Position numbers and translations under genes: made by a program. Below are positions 24,287 to 33,178 of a stretch of DNA of 64,000 nt, piece by piece. Origin of the DNA: an uncultured Alphaproteobacteria bacterium (GTDB lineage: Bacteria; Pseudomonadota; Alphaproteobacteria; Rhodobacterales; Rhodobacteraceae); the NCBI GenBank assembly GCA_902574225.1, contig CACGMO010000001.1, positions 1-64,000 of the forward strand. Reading direction: 5' to 3'. Below the pieces are notes generated by a model, which was not told the DNA's origin, made no database searches, and saw nothing but the letters and a program-made list of their open reading frames with translations. How positions within the stretch are numbered: the first letter of the stretch is position 1; each line of letters begins with the position of its first letter.

Positions 24287-25186
24287 CTAGTAGTATTTTT
24301 TCAGATCCATACCTTTATAAAGATCTCCAACTTCTTCAATATATCCATTAAACAGCTCAGTTTTTCTTCTTTTGCCGAAGAGGCCTTCACCTATTACTCT
24401 TTCGGTTGCTTGCGACCATCGAGGATGATCAACATTTGGGTTTACATTAGAATAGAAGCCATATTCTCTGGGATTTTCTGAACTCCATGTAGTGTAGGGT
24501 TGCTCTTCCATAAATGAAATTTTAGTAATAGATTTTATTGACTTAAAGCCATACTTCCATGGTACCACGAGCCGGAACGGCGCTCCATTTTGGTTTGGTA
24601 ACTCTTTGCCATATAAACCAGTAGCAATAAAAGTAAGTGGATGCAATGCTTCATCCATAGTTAAGCCTTCACGATATGGCCAATCTAAAGTTGCACGCTT
24701 TTGCCCTCTCATTTCTGTAGGTCTATAAACAGTCTCAAAGGCCACGAATTTAGCGTTATTATTTACTTCGAGTTCATTAATAAGGTCACGCAAAGGGAAC
24801 CCTATCCAAGGTATAACCATTGACCAGCCTTCTACGCAACGCAATCTATATATTCTTTCCTGTATCGCTTTTCCTTTAAGAATTTCCGCTAAATCATATT
24901 TTTTCTTATTCTGAGCAACTCCCTCAAATGTAATTTCCCAAGGATCAGTTGTTAAACTGTGCGCGTATTTTGCAGGATCAGTTTTTGATGTGCCAAATTC
25001 ATAAAAATTGTTATAATTTGTTATCTCGTCAATGGTATTTGGCTTTGCACTAGTGGAATATTTTTGTTTCGCTGTTGTAGGGCTAGCAACTAAAGCTAGT
25101 GAGGTAAGTCCAAGTGCTTCGACGAATTTTCGACGATTTAAGTAAAGATTCTGAGGCGTAACGTCGCTATATTTTAAAACCTTCAA
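24287..25186 (-). CDS. msrP: MsrP, molybdopterin-dependent protein-methionine-sulfoxide reductase
   Basis: 299 residues. Tat-type leader: NRRKFVEALGLTSLALVAS (17-35). Molybdenum ligand Cys117 in YRLRCVEGWSM; further YedY motifs IPWIGFPLRDL, ATGLYGKELPNQNGAPFRLVVPWKYGFKSIK and NPREYGFYSNVNPNVDHPRWSQA. Periplasmic reductase repairing methionine sulfoxide, with MsrQ downstream as its electron donor. An inverted repeat AACTAC/GTAGTT lies ~25 bp upstream of the ATG. Confidence 0.95.
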   Translation of the reverse strand: MKVLKYSDVTPQNLYLNRRKFVEALGLTSLALVASPTTAKQKYSTSAKPNTIDEITNYNNFYEFGTSKTDPAKYAHSLTTDPWEITFEGVAQNKKKYDLAEILKGKAIQERIYRLRCVEGWSMVIPWIGFPLRDLINELEVNNNAKFVAFETVYRPTEMRGQKRATLDWPYREGLTMDEALHPLTFIATGLYGKELPNQNGAPFRLVVPWKYGFKSIKSITKISFMEEQPYTTWSSENPREYGFYSNVNPNVDHPRWSQATERVIGEGLFGKRRKTELFNGYIEEVGDLYKGMDLKKYY

Positions 25187-25209
25187 AATATTGATCCTAT
25201 GATATTGAC

Positions 25210-25231
25210 AACTACTACTTTCATGGTAGTT
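25210..25231. promoter_or_regulatory. Inverted repeat between msrP and the gene at 25269
   Basis: AACTAC (25210-25215) and GTAGTT (25226-25231) are exact reverse complements separated by 10 bp, centred in the divergent promoter region. Possible operator for an unknown regulator; six-base arms are short enough to be chance. Confidence 0.3.
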
Positions 25232-25268
25232 CTATTCACATAGAAGGCAATAGTTATTCAAATTTTTA

Positions 25269-26093
25269 ATGACAAGCTTTTATCAATTTCTCATTTGGTT
25301 TTTTACTATCGTTAGCTTAATCGCGTTAATGTACGGTGTTTTAAGTGCTGATATAACATTTATTGGGTTGTTTATTTGTACGCTTACTATTTCAGTTATT
25401 TTCTACAGGCTGAACGAAACCTCACCTACGAATGTTACTCAAGAGGCACAAGTAAAAGATTTTGCTTTGGATGGTATTGATAACGATAACATTGAGATAT
25501 CTGAAGCTATTGAAATTTTAAAACAAGAACAAACAAAACTACTGTCTATTTACAAAAAAGATGTTTACTCAAATCATGATCTATCAAGCATGTTGGACAT
25601 AAAGAGAAACATTGTATCTGATTTTGTTTCATCGCTGTCGTTGAATTTTGAAATGGTTTCTAAGCAAGAGTTAAAAGACATTATTTTGAAATTAATGAAT
25701 GACTTAATCGAGAAAAATTCATATCATTTGTTTGAGCCCTCTTTCTTTCCTCAAGAAGACTCTAGCTATGTTAATTGGGTAAAACGATCGTTGATCCTTT
25801 TAGGCTGGAAAATTGGAAGAGGGGAGGACAGGGCAAAAAAATTATTCGATCTTTTCGAAAAAAATGGAATTATCGCTGGGGTTCTCGTTTTTTCCCACAC
25901 CAAAAAGGCAAATATAGATCTGAAGCAGTATGAGCAATATGTTCAAAATGGTGAAATTGATTTTTTGGTTATGATAACCCAAGATTTTAAAGACAGTAAC
26001 AAAGCGCAATTATCGGAGAGTATTGTTATCATTAATCATCATGACTTGCCTAAATTACATCTTATGCTAAAAAGTTTACCAACCATCAAATAA
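25269..26093 (+). CDS. Membrane-anchored protein of unknown function
   Basis: 274 residues. Two hydrophobic segments at the N-terminus (about 5-24 and 29-46) anchor it, followed by an acidic linker and a helical middle (about 75-150). The C-terminal 100 residues form an alpha/beta-looking domain with SSYVNWVKRSLILLGWKIG, KLFDLFEKNGIIAGVLVFSH and GEIDFLVMITQDF, somewhat like a nuclease- or receiver-type fold, but no catalytic motif is certain. Not recognised. Followed by a 75-residue ORF and ccmF on the same strand. Confidence 0.75.
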   Translation: MTSFYQFLIWFFTIVSLIALMYGVLSADITFIGLFICTLTISVIFYRLNETSPTNVTQEAQVKDFALDGIDNDNIEISEAIEILKQEQTKLLSIYKKDVYSNHDLSSMLDIKRNIVSDFVSSLSLNFEMVSKQELKDIILKLMNDLIEKNSYHLFEPSFFPQEDSSYVNWVKRSLILLGWKIGRGEDRAKKLFDLFEKNGIIAGVLVFSHTKKANIDLKQYEQYVQNGEIDFLVMITQDFKDSNKAQLSESIVIINHHDLPKLHLMLKSLPTIK

Positions 26094-26138
26094 TTGGTCT
26101 GATCCTTGCAATAAGAAAAAGAATAAAAGGAAAATGAC

Positions 26139-26366
26139 ATGTTAGATGAAGAATTGAATGAAACTGCGGTAAAAGCAAAAGCTATTACTGAGATTGTAGA
26201 AATAGCCTTGAACAATTTAATAAAGGTTGACCTTTCTCGCGAAGAGGCTTTGGCAGGCATCCTCAGTCAGATAGCGATTCAGGTTGACAAAAAAGATCTA
26301 GAGTTTGCGTTAGATTTAAATAAAAAGTACCGCAAATCTTTTTTAGAAAACATAAAAAATAAATAA
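26139..26366 (+). CDS. Small helical protein of unknown function
   Basis: 75 residues, predicted entirely helical and cytosolic (LNETAVKAKAITEIVEIALNN, EEALAGILSQIAIQVDKKDLEFAL). AAAAGGAAA lies six bases before the ATG, a good ribosome site, which supports it as a real gene. Located 45 bp after the membrane-anchored unknown and 50 bp before ccmF, same strand. No family recognised. Confidence 0.65.
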   Translation: MLDEELNETAVKAKAITEIVEIALNNLIKVDLSREEALAGILSQIAIQVDKKDLEFALDLNKKYRKSFLENIKNK

Positions 26367-26400
26367 AAAGAATTAGGTTGCTTTTTTACAAATAAGCCTT

Positions 26401-26416
26401 AATTGATGTATCAATT
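26401..26416. promoter_or_regulatory. 16-bp palindrome abutting the ccmF start codon
   Basis: AATTGATGTATCAATT: seven-base arms AATTGAT/ATCAATT around a two-base centre, ending directly at the ccmF ATG (26417) where a Shine-Dalgarno would be expected but is not visible. Could be an operator or an RNA hairpin masking the start. Confidence 0.35.
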
Positions 26417-28351
26417 ATGGTCAGTGAATTAGGGCATTTTCTGTTAATATCTGCGTTCTGTCTCAATCTTGGTTTGATAGCTAACAGTATCTCAACTAGA
26501 TCGGTCCTGGCAGAATATACGAGGTTTTTTAATAGACTCGAAAGTCTACTTTTCACTTTTTTAGCAATATCTTTTTTATTGTTGATTGTAAGCTTCATCA
26601 ACTCTGACTTCTCGGTAAAGCTGGTTGCGAATAATTCACACGCGCTAAAGCCCATTTTGTATAAAGTTGCAGGAGCTTGGGGCAACCATGAAGGTTCTAT
26701 GTTATTATGGGTGCTTATTCTTTCCGTATATTTATTTTTATTTCAGGCTGGCTCAAGTGATTATCCAAAGGCCTTAGTTAGAAACGTAATTCTTGTTCAA
26801 TTATCGACAACAGCTCTTTTTTTATTTTATCTTATAGTTTTATCAAATCCATTCGAGAGACTTGAATTTCCGCCTTTGAACGGGCAAGATCTCAATCCAA
26901 TTTTACAAGATGTGCTTCTCGTAGCACACCCCCCAATTTTGTACCTTGGATATTTAGGCCTTTCAATTCCCTTCTCTATAGCGGTAGGATTTTTATTAAC
27001 GAATGACCATAAGATAAATATCGTCAGTCTAATAAGATTTTGGTCTTTAGTTCCTTTTGTTTTCTTAACACTTGGAATATTATTAGGCAGTATTTGGGCT
27101 TATTATGAGCTGGGCTGGGGAGGTTGGTGGTTCTGGGACCCAGTTGAAAATGTCTCTTTGCTTCCTTGGTTGATAAACCTTGCTCTAATTCACAGCAATT
27201 TAATCCTTGAAAGGAGAAACTCTTTATTAAACTGGACAATTCTATTGTCGATCATGGGATTTTCTTTTTCGATGATTGGGACCTTTATGGTTCGATCTGG
27301 ATTAATAACCTCTGTTCACGCTTTTGCAAATGATCCCTCAAGGGGATTATTTATACTGTTGATAATATCTTTAGCAATTACCTCAAGTTTGTTAATTTAC
27401 ATAACAAAAAGATCCAATCATATAAATATTATGAAGCTTAACTTCGCTTCCAAAGAGCTTTGGATTATAGTGCAGAATTTAACGTTGTTAGTTATAGCAA
27501 CAATTGTCTTTTTAGGCACTATTTGGCCTTTCATAATTGAGGCAATTTTCGACGAACAAGTGTCAGTCGGTGAACCTTTTTATGAGGTCTCGCTCACACC
27601 CTTTGTTGTAATTTTTGCCTTCATGCTGCCTATCGCCAGCAAAATTCGGTGGAAGGGTAAAAATTTTAGTAATATCAGAACAATAATAGGCCTTTTCTTT
27701 ATTTCTATAGCCCTATCAGCTAGCGTATTCATATGGAAAGATTTTAAACTTTTGACATTTATCGGACTTTTCCTGTCTTCATGGGTTTGTTTTGGTAGTA
27801 TTTTGGATTTTACCTCTTATTTTAAATCGCAACTTAACTACATCGACGGTTTAAAGCGCTCACTTATATTAAATTCGAGGTTGATCGGGCGGACTTCTGC
27901 TCACTTTGGCTTCGGATTACTTATTTTTGGAGTCACAGCGGTTACAAGTTGGGAAATAGAGGATATTCGAAATGTTCAAGTAGGGGAGAGTTATTATCTC
28001 AAATCATACAAAATAGTATTCAAAGATATTGATTATTCAGTAGAAAAAAACTTTAAGAAAGTCTCAGGTTCATTTGAAGTGTTAAATAATAATAAGCTTG
28101 TTGGTACATTATTACCAGAAAAACGACTTTACCCTTCACGTAACGAAGTAACAACTGAAGCATCTATAAAGCCGACGCTTTATAATGATTTTTATATGGT
28201 TCTTGGAAATAAAATAGATGAAAACGCGTGGGTGGTAAGAACTTACATTAAACCCTTCATATCTTTCATTTGGGTTGGTGTAATATTAATTGCTTTAGGT
28301 GGACTTGTTAGCCTACTATCTTTTACTTCGTATAAAAAATTCAAAGCATGA
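26417..28351 (+). CDS. ccmF: Cytochrome c heme lyase subunit CcmF
   Basis: 644 residues, multi-spanning. The periplasmic WWD heme-handling motif is intact: WGGWWFWDPVENVSLLPWL (about 232-250). Other family blocks: GAWGNHEGSMLLWVLILS, PILQDVLLVAHPPILYLGY and MIGTFMVRSGLITSVHAFANDP. Together with CcmH it attaches heme to apocytochrome c in system I maturation. ccmE and ccmI are not adjacent; ccmH follows 12 bp later. Confidence 0.96.
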   Translation: MVSELGHFLLISAFCLNLGLIANSISTRSVLAEYTRFFNRLESLLFTFLAISFLLLIVSFINSDFSVKLVANNSHALKPILYKVAGAWGNHEGSMLLWVLILSVYLFLFQAGSSDYPKALVRNVILVQLSTTALFLFYLIVLSNPFERLEFPPLNGQDLNPILQDVLLVAHPPILYLGYLGLSIPFSIAVGFLLTNDHKINIVSLIRFWSLVPFVFLTLGILLGSIWAYYELGWGGWWFWDPVENVSLLPWLINLALIHSNLILERRNSLLNWTILLSIMGFSFSMIGTFMVRSGLITSVHAFANDPSRGLFILLIISLAITSSLLIYITKRSNHINIMKLNFASKELWIIVQNLTLLVIATIVFLGTIWPFIIEAIFDEQVSVGEPFYEVSLTPFVVIFAFMLPIASKIRWKGKNFSNIRTIIGLFFISIALSASVFIWKDFKLLTFIGLFLSSWVCFGSILDFTSYFKSQLNYIDGLKRSLILNSRLIGRTSAHFGFGLLIFGVTAVTSWEIEDIRNVQVGESYYLKSYKIVFKDIDYSVEKNFKKVSGSFEVLNNNKLVGTLLPEKRLYPSRNEVTTEASIKPTLYNDFYMVLGNKIDENAWVVRTYIKPFISFIWVGVILIALGGLVSLLSFTSYKKFKA

Positions 28352-28363
28352 AGCTATAAATTG

Positions 28364-28759
28364 ATGCGTTTTACTATATTTTTTTTATTTTTTTTTTTGG
28401 CCTCAAAAGCTTTTGCTGTTGAGCCATCTGAAATTTTAAATGATACAGAATTAGAGAATAGAGCTAGAAATTTGAGTTTGAACATTCGTTGTCTAGTATG
28501 TCAAAATGAAAACATAGATAGCTCTGAATCAGAGTTTGCTAAAGATCTTCGCCTTTTTATTCGGGAGCAATTAACTGATGGTCGTACTGATGACGAGATT
28601 GAGAAATTTTTAGTATCAAAATACGGCACTTACATTCTATTTAAGCCTGAGTTTAGAAGCTACAATATTTTTTTATATCTCTTTGGTCCATTTATTTTTA
28701 TATTAGGTTTTATTATGATTTTATTTGTTTTTTTTAAAAATTCGAAAAAAGGCAAATAA
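28364..28759 (+). CDS. ccmH: Cytochrome c maturation protein CcmH (CycL)
   Basis: 131 residues from ATG 28364; the frame also has TTG one codon earlier. Signal peptide 1-18 (ends AFA), the redox motif RCLVCQN that reduces apocytochrome cysteines, the three-helix segment AKDLRLFIREQLTDGRTDDEIEKFLVSKYG, and a C-terminal membrane anchor. Acts in the periplasm with CcmF. Confidence 0.94.
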   Translation: MRFTIFFLFFFLASKAFAVEPSEILNDTELENRARNLSLNIRCLVCQNENIDSSESEFAKDLRLFIREQLTDGRTDDEIEKFLVSKYGTYILFKPEFRSYNIFLYLFGPFIFILGFIMILFVFFKNSKKGK

Positions 28760-28763
28760 GCCT

Positions 28764-29063
28764 GTGATCAACAAAAAAAGTAAAATTTTTAAAGGCGATA
28801 TTTATTGTGACCAAAAAGGTTTGATTTTCGAGGCTTATAACATACAAAATATTGATTCAACCTCATGTAGGGTTATATTCTTCGATTGGCTTACTTCTCT
28901 GGATCAACGCGTTAATCAAGTTAAAGCTATTTCTGACTTGTTGAAAGCTTACTCATCGCGTTTTCCTAACCATCCCATGACAGAATTATTAATGGAAGGA
29001 CAAAAAAAACATTTGGAAACAGGCCGGAGAAGAAGAGTTAAAAACTCAAAAAGAGCTATTTAA
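28764..29063 (+). CDS. Small hypothetical protein after ccmH
   Basis: 99 residues if GTG at 28764, four bases after the ccmH stop, is the start; the frame is open back to TTG 28725 inside ccmH. Basic at both ends, with a conserved-looking core FKGDIYCDQKGLIFEAYN, CRVIFFDWLTSL and RFPNHPMTELLMEGQK. Soluble. No family named. Its end overlaps yaaA by eight bases, convergent. Position suggests co-transcription with ccmFH. Confidence 0.65.
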   Translation: MINKKSKIFKGDIYCDQKGLIFEAYNIQNIDSTSCRVIFFDWLTSLDQRVNQVKAISDLLKAYSSRFPNHPMTELLMEGQKKHLETGRRRRVKNSKRAI

Positions 29064-29817
29064 TAAAAACTGGCCGCGATAAGGTGCTGAGTTTTTTGCA
29101 GTACGCATAACCGTCTTCTGAAAATTCATTAACTTTTATATACTCCTTAATTTTGTTCTTAATTACATAATTTGCCATCATTCCTCTTGCCCTTTTTGAT
29201 AGCATACCAACTGTTTTCAATTCTCCGTTTTTCTCTGTCTTAAATGTTGGGGTAACTAACTTGCAACCTAGTTTGTTGAAATTAAGCGCCTTTGAATACT
29301 CTTCTGAAGCAAGATTAAGTATCCCATTTTTGTTTTTCTCTATCCTCTTTTTTATTAATTCAAACAGCGGGTCCATCCAAAATTCATAAAGTGACTTATA
29401 TCCATTGAAGTCAATTTTTGTTCCCATCTCAAATCGATAGGGTTGAATTCCATCAAGAGGCTTTAGCATTCCGTATAGTCCAGAAATAATTAATAAATTC
29501 TGCTGGGCAAAAAGCAAATCATCTTTTGTAAAGTTTTCAGCTTTCAGGCCAACATAAGTATCTCCTTTAAAAGTATAAATTGCTTGTGTTGTTGTATTTG
29601 AACTTGGTCTATTTTGAAATTTCTGAAATCGATCAAAGTTAAGCTGAGCTAAAGAGGAACTGATTTTCATTTTATCAATTAAATCTTTCTCACTTAATGA
29701 TTTGGCATAATCTACTAGTTCATTAAGTTTATCAGGAAATTCACTTCTTGTTGTCTCAACTCCAAGGCTATTATTAGTTGGAGTAAGCTTTTTTGCAGGT
29801 GAAATAATTATTGTCAT
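29056..29817 (-). CDS. yaaA: Peroxide stress protein YaaA (DUF328/UPF0246)
   Basis: 253 residues from ATG 29817 (MTIIISPAKKL, the family start); the frame opens four codons earlier. Motifs: ISPAKKL, FKGDTYVGLKAENF, ISGLYGMLKPLDGIQPYRFEMG, NLASEEYSKA, KRARGMMANYVI. In E. coli YaaA lowers free iron during peroxide stress and binds DNA. Located 13 bp after mnmA, same operon. Confidence 0.94.
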   Translation of the reverse strand: MTIIISPAKKLTPTNNSLGVETTRSEFPDKLNELVDYAKSLSEKDLIDKMKISSSLAQLNFDRFQKFQNRPSSNTTTQAIYTFKGDTYVGLKAENFTKDDLLFAQQNLLIISGLYGMLKPLDGIQPYRFEMGTKIDFNGYKSLYEFWMDPLFELIKKRIEKNKNGILNLASEEYSKALNFNKLGCKLVTPTFKTEKNGELKTVGMLSKRARGMMANYVIKNKIKEYIKVNEFSEDGYAYCKKLSTLSRPVFIK

Positions 29818-29830
29818 ATCAAAAACCAAT

Positions 29831-30955
29831 TCATTTCGTTATCCATCCTCCTCCCAAGATTCGTATTTTTTTTGCACAATAAAAAACGCAAGCCTGACCA
29901 GGTGATATACCCTCTTCCTTATTAAAAAGGGTTACCAACGCTCTTTTATTTGGTAAAGGGCTAACGTCCGCCATTGTTGGTGTTCTTTGATATCGAGTTT
30001 TTACGAGAACATTTTTTGTTGATCCAATAAGTTCATCAAAAGAGGTGTCATCTAGCCAATTGACATCATCAATATAAAATTTTGCTTGCCGGAGTGCTTC
30101 TCTAGGGCCGATAGTTATAGTATTTGTATTGGCGCAAATGTCCAAGACAAACATTGGTTCTGACGCTTGAACACCTATACCCTTTCTTTGCCCAACAGTA
30201 TATTTAATTATTCCTTCGTGGGTACCAACAACGTATCCATCCAAATTAATTATGTCCCCTGGAATTGAGGCGTTTGGTCTCAGTTTTTTGATTGCCTCAG
30301 AGTAAGATCCGTCTGGAACAAAGCATATATCTTGACTTTCACTTTTCTCAGCGACCTTTAAGTTATATTTTCTGGCAAGATCTCGTGTCTCAGATTTTGA
30401 TTTTACAGAGCCTAGTGGAAATCTTAAAAACTTTAATTCCTCAGGAGTAACTGTAAACAAAAAATAGCTTTGATCTTTTTCTGGATTGCTAGCTGTATGA
30501 AGTTGAACAGTGTTTTCTACTTGAACTCGTTTAACATAATGCCCTGTCGCTAAGCAGTCCGCATTTAATTCTTTTGCCTTTGCAATTAAATCCTTAAACT
30601 TTATTCTTTCGTTGCATCGAATGCAGGGAATGGGTGTTGTCCCACCCGAATAGCTACTTATAAAATCTTCTATTACCTTTTGTCGGAATTCTTTTTCAAA
30701 ATTGACCACGTAATGCGGGATACCAATTTCTGCCGCCGCTTTTTTTGCATCCATAATGTCTGTGCCTGCACAACAAGTTTTGCTGTTTTTATTTATTTTC
30801 TTATAATCAAACAATTTCATGGTCAGACCTATTACATTAAAGCCTTTTCCTTTTAAAACCGCGGCCGCTACCGAACTATCTACGCCGCCTGACATTGCGA
30901 CTACCACTCTAGTGTCTTCTGGTCTTTTATTTATTCCTAATTCATTCATAGTCAT
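29831..30955 (-). CDS. mnmA: tRNA-specific 2-thiouridylase MnmA
   Basis: 374 residues. Makes the s2U34 modification of Lys, Glu and Gln tRNAs. PP-loop SGGVDSS at 22-28; catalytic Cys111 in [11 protein letters not shown]; partner cysteine in [23 protein letters not shown] and the C-terminal beta-barrel. Sulfur would come from a cysteine desulfurase via a relay. Divergent from ligA. Confidence 0.96.
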   Translation of the reverse strand: MTMNELGINKRPEDTRVVVAMSGGVDSSVAAAVLKGKGFNVIGLTMKLFDYKKINKNSKTCCAGTDIMDAKKAAAEIGIPHYVVNFEKEFRQKVIEDFISSYSGGTTPIPCIRCNERIKFKDLIAKAKELNADCLATGHYVKRVQVENTVQLHTASNPEKDQSYFLFTVTPEELKFLRFPLGSVKSKSETRDLARKYNLKVAEKSESQDICFVPDGSYSEAIKKLRPNASIPGDIINLDGYVVGTHEGIIKYTVGQRKGIGVQASEPMFVLDICANTNTITIGPREALRQAKFYIDDVNWLDDTSFDELIGSTKNVLVKTRYQRTPTMADVSPLPNKRALVTLFNKEEGISPGQACVFYCAKKIRILGGGWITK

Positions 30956-31009
30956 GTCTCTAACCTAGATAAGATTGTTGATCAATCAAATAAAATTATT
31001 ACTGTCTTC

Positions 31010-31027
31010 GAAACTACTTGAAACTAC
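31010..31027. promoter_or_regulatory. Direct repeat in the mnmA-ligA divergent region
   Basis: GAAACTAC occurs twice, at 31010-31017 and 31020-31027, spaced by one DNA turn (10 bp). This is the geometry of a transcription-factor site on one helix face. It is 55 bp before ligA. No regulator is known to me. Confidence 0.3.
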
Positions 31028-31081
31028 GGTTGAAGTGTATAAAAAAAAGTAATCTAAAAGTACATTTTTATAGGGTTTTAG

Positions 31082-33178
31082 TTGCTAACAAAATCTAAAG
31101 CAATATCCAGGCTCCAAGAGCTATCAGAGATAATAACTAAATCAAGAGAGGCGTATTTTAACCTCAATCAATCGAATATCACAGACCAGGAGTACGATCA
31201 GAACATTTCTGAATTCCAGAAACTGCTATCGATATACCCAGAATTAGAGGATCAATATAACATTTTAGATCAAGTAGGAGTGAGCCCAAACTCAAGGTTT
31301 AAAAAGGTTAAGCATCTTACACCAATGTACTCTCTTTCCAACGCGTTTAATAATGAGGATGTCTTTAATTTCCTTAAACAAATAAGATCATTTCTAGATT
31401 TATCGGAAACCGAGAATATTGATTTAGTATTTGAACCAAAGATTGATGGTCTATCCTTATCATTGATCTATAAAAATGGTACTTTATTTCAAGCTTTGAC
31501 AAGAGGTGATGGCCACATTGGCGAGGATGTTACAGAAAATGCTCGGCTGATACCAGATGTGCCAATATCGATACCGATAAAAACCGATACGCTTGAAATA
31601 AGAGGAGAAGTTTACTTCCCCAATTCAACCTTCATTGAATTAAATGAAGAGCTTGAAAAGACGGGCAGCAAGACGTTTTCTAACCCAAGAAATGCAGCAT
31701 CAGGTACACTGAGGCAGTTTAAATCTAACAAGAATAGAAACAAAAACTTATGCTTTTTTGCATACTCTGTTGGAAATGCCACAAACCAATTGGCCGATAA
31801 TCAGGCAATGTTACTGAAAGTTTTTAATGATATAGGGTTTAAAACAAACGATATTTCTAAAGTTTTTACCAGTGTAGAAGATCTCTTGCAGTATTACGAA
31901 AAAGTTTTCTCTATGAGAACAGAACTCGATTACGACATTGACGGCATAGTATATAAGGTGAACAATTTTAGCTTGCAACAGAGGCTTGGTTTTAGATCTT
32001 CATCACCTCGATGGGCTATTGCACACAAGTTTCCAGCTGAGCTGTCCATTACAATTATTGAAGATATTGAAATTCAAATAGGTAGAACAGGAACCTTGTC
32101 ACCAGTAGCAAAGTTGAAGCCTGTAAATATAGGTGGCGTTATAGTCTCCAGCGCAACGTTACACAATAGAGATTTTATTATGGGTTTAGATAATAAAGGT
32201 AATAAAATTAGGGATGGTGCTGATATTAGAAAAGGTGATTGGGTTACAATTTATAGGGCAGGAGATGTAATTCCGAAAATCAAAGATGTAGATATTTCTA
32301 AAAGAGACTTAACATCTAAATCATTTGTTTTCCCCGACTCCTGCCCCTCCTGTGGAGCTAAAGTTAAAATAGACAAAATGGACTCGGCAATAAGGTGTTA
32401 TAATTTTCAGAACTGTGATGCTCAGGTGATTGCAGGTTTGAAGCATTTTGTTTCTAAAAAAGCTTTTAATATTGATGGTCTTGGAGGAAGAATTATCGAA
32501 GAGTTTTATCAAAAAAACCTAATCCAACAACCCGCCGATTTTTTTCGATTAGAATCAAAGTCAAAACATGGATCAAACTTGATTGAATTTCTTGGAAAAG
32601 GTTGGGGTGAAAAGTCCCTAAAAAATCTATTTCATTCAATTGAGAAAGCTAAATTTATAAAGCTCGACCGGTTTCTATTTTCTCTGGGTATTCGTCATAT
32701 TGGAGAAAATGCATCGCAAATTTTAGCCGGTTATTTTGGATCATGGGACGATTTCTATAACGCTCTTAAAACTGGCATTATAAAAAATGACAGGCAATTT
32801 CTTTTTGAAATTGAGGGAATTGGGCAGCTAATGGTTACTTCTCTAATTGGGTTCTTTTCAGATATTAAAGAGAGAGAAAAACTAGAGGATTTGTTAAATT
32901 ATGTTAAAATAGAAAACTTCATTAAGCTAAGTAAAGTTGATACGGCAATTACTGATAAAAAACTGGTTCTAACAGGTACATTTAATGCATTTTCGAGAGC
33001 GGAGTTAAAGTCCATTTGCGAGAGGGCTGGGGCAAAGGTTTTAACATCTGTATCAAACAATGTAGATTTCTTGGTAGTCGGTCAAGCTCCAGGTTCAAAA
33101 GTCAAAAAAGCGGATGAATTAGGCATAAAGCAAATTAATGAGGAAGATTTTAAAGTTTTAATTGATTATAATCTATGA
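31082..33178 (+). CDS. ligA: NAD-dependent DNA ligase LigA
   Basis: 698 residues. Adenylation Lys120 in EPKIDG; TRGDGHIGEDVTEN; OB fold; zinc finger CPSCG...C...C (~428-450); helix-hairpin-helix repeats (FNIDGLGGRIIEEF, LGIRHIGENASQIL) and a C-terminal BRCT domain (~620-698). Seals nicks in replication and repair. TTG start at 31082 after TAGGG. Ends in a four-base overlap with recG. Confidence 0.97.
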   Translation: MLTKSKAISRLQELSEIITKSREAYFNLNQSNITDQEYDQNISEFQKLLSIYPELEDQYNILDQVGVSPNSRFKKVKHLTPMYSLSNAFNNEDVFNFLKQIRSFLDLSETENIDLVFEPKIDGLSLSLIYKNGTLFQALTRGDGHIGEDVTENARLIPDVPISIPIKTDTLEIRGEVYFPNSTFIELNEELEKTGSKTFSNPRNAASGTLRQFKSNKNRNKNLCFFAYSVGNATNQLADNQAMLLKVFNDIGFKTNDISKVFTSVEDLLQYYEKVFSMRTELDYDIDGIVYKVNNFSLQQRLGFRSSSPRWAIAHKFPAELSITIIEDIEIQIGRTGTLSPVAKLKPVNIGGVIVSSATLHNRDFIMGLDNKGNKIRDGADIRKGDWVTIYRAGDVIPKIKDVDISKRDLTSKSFVFPDSCPSCGAKVKIDKMDSAIRCYNFQNCDAQVIAGLKHFVSKKAFNIDGLGGRIIEEFYQKNLIQQPADFFRLESKSKHGSNLIEFLGKGWGEKSLKNLFHSIEKAKFIKLDRFLFSLGIRHIGENASQILAGYFGSWDDFYNALKTGIIKNDRQFLFEIEGIGQLMVTSLIGFFSDIKEREKLEDLLNYVKIENFIKLSKVDTAITDKKLVLTGTFNAFSRAELKSICERAGAKVLTSVSNNVDFLVVGQAPGSKVKKADELGIKQINEEDFKVLIDYNL

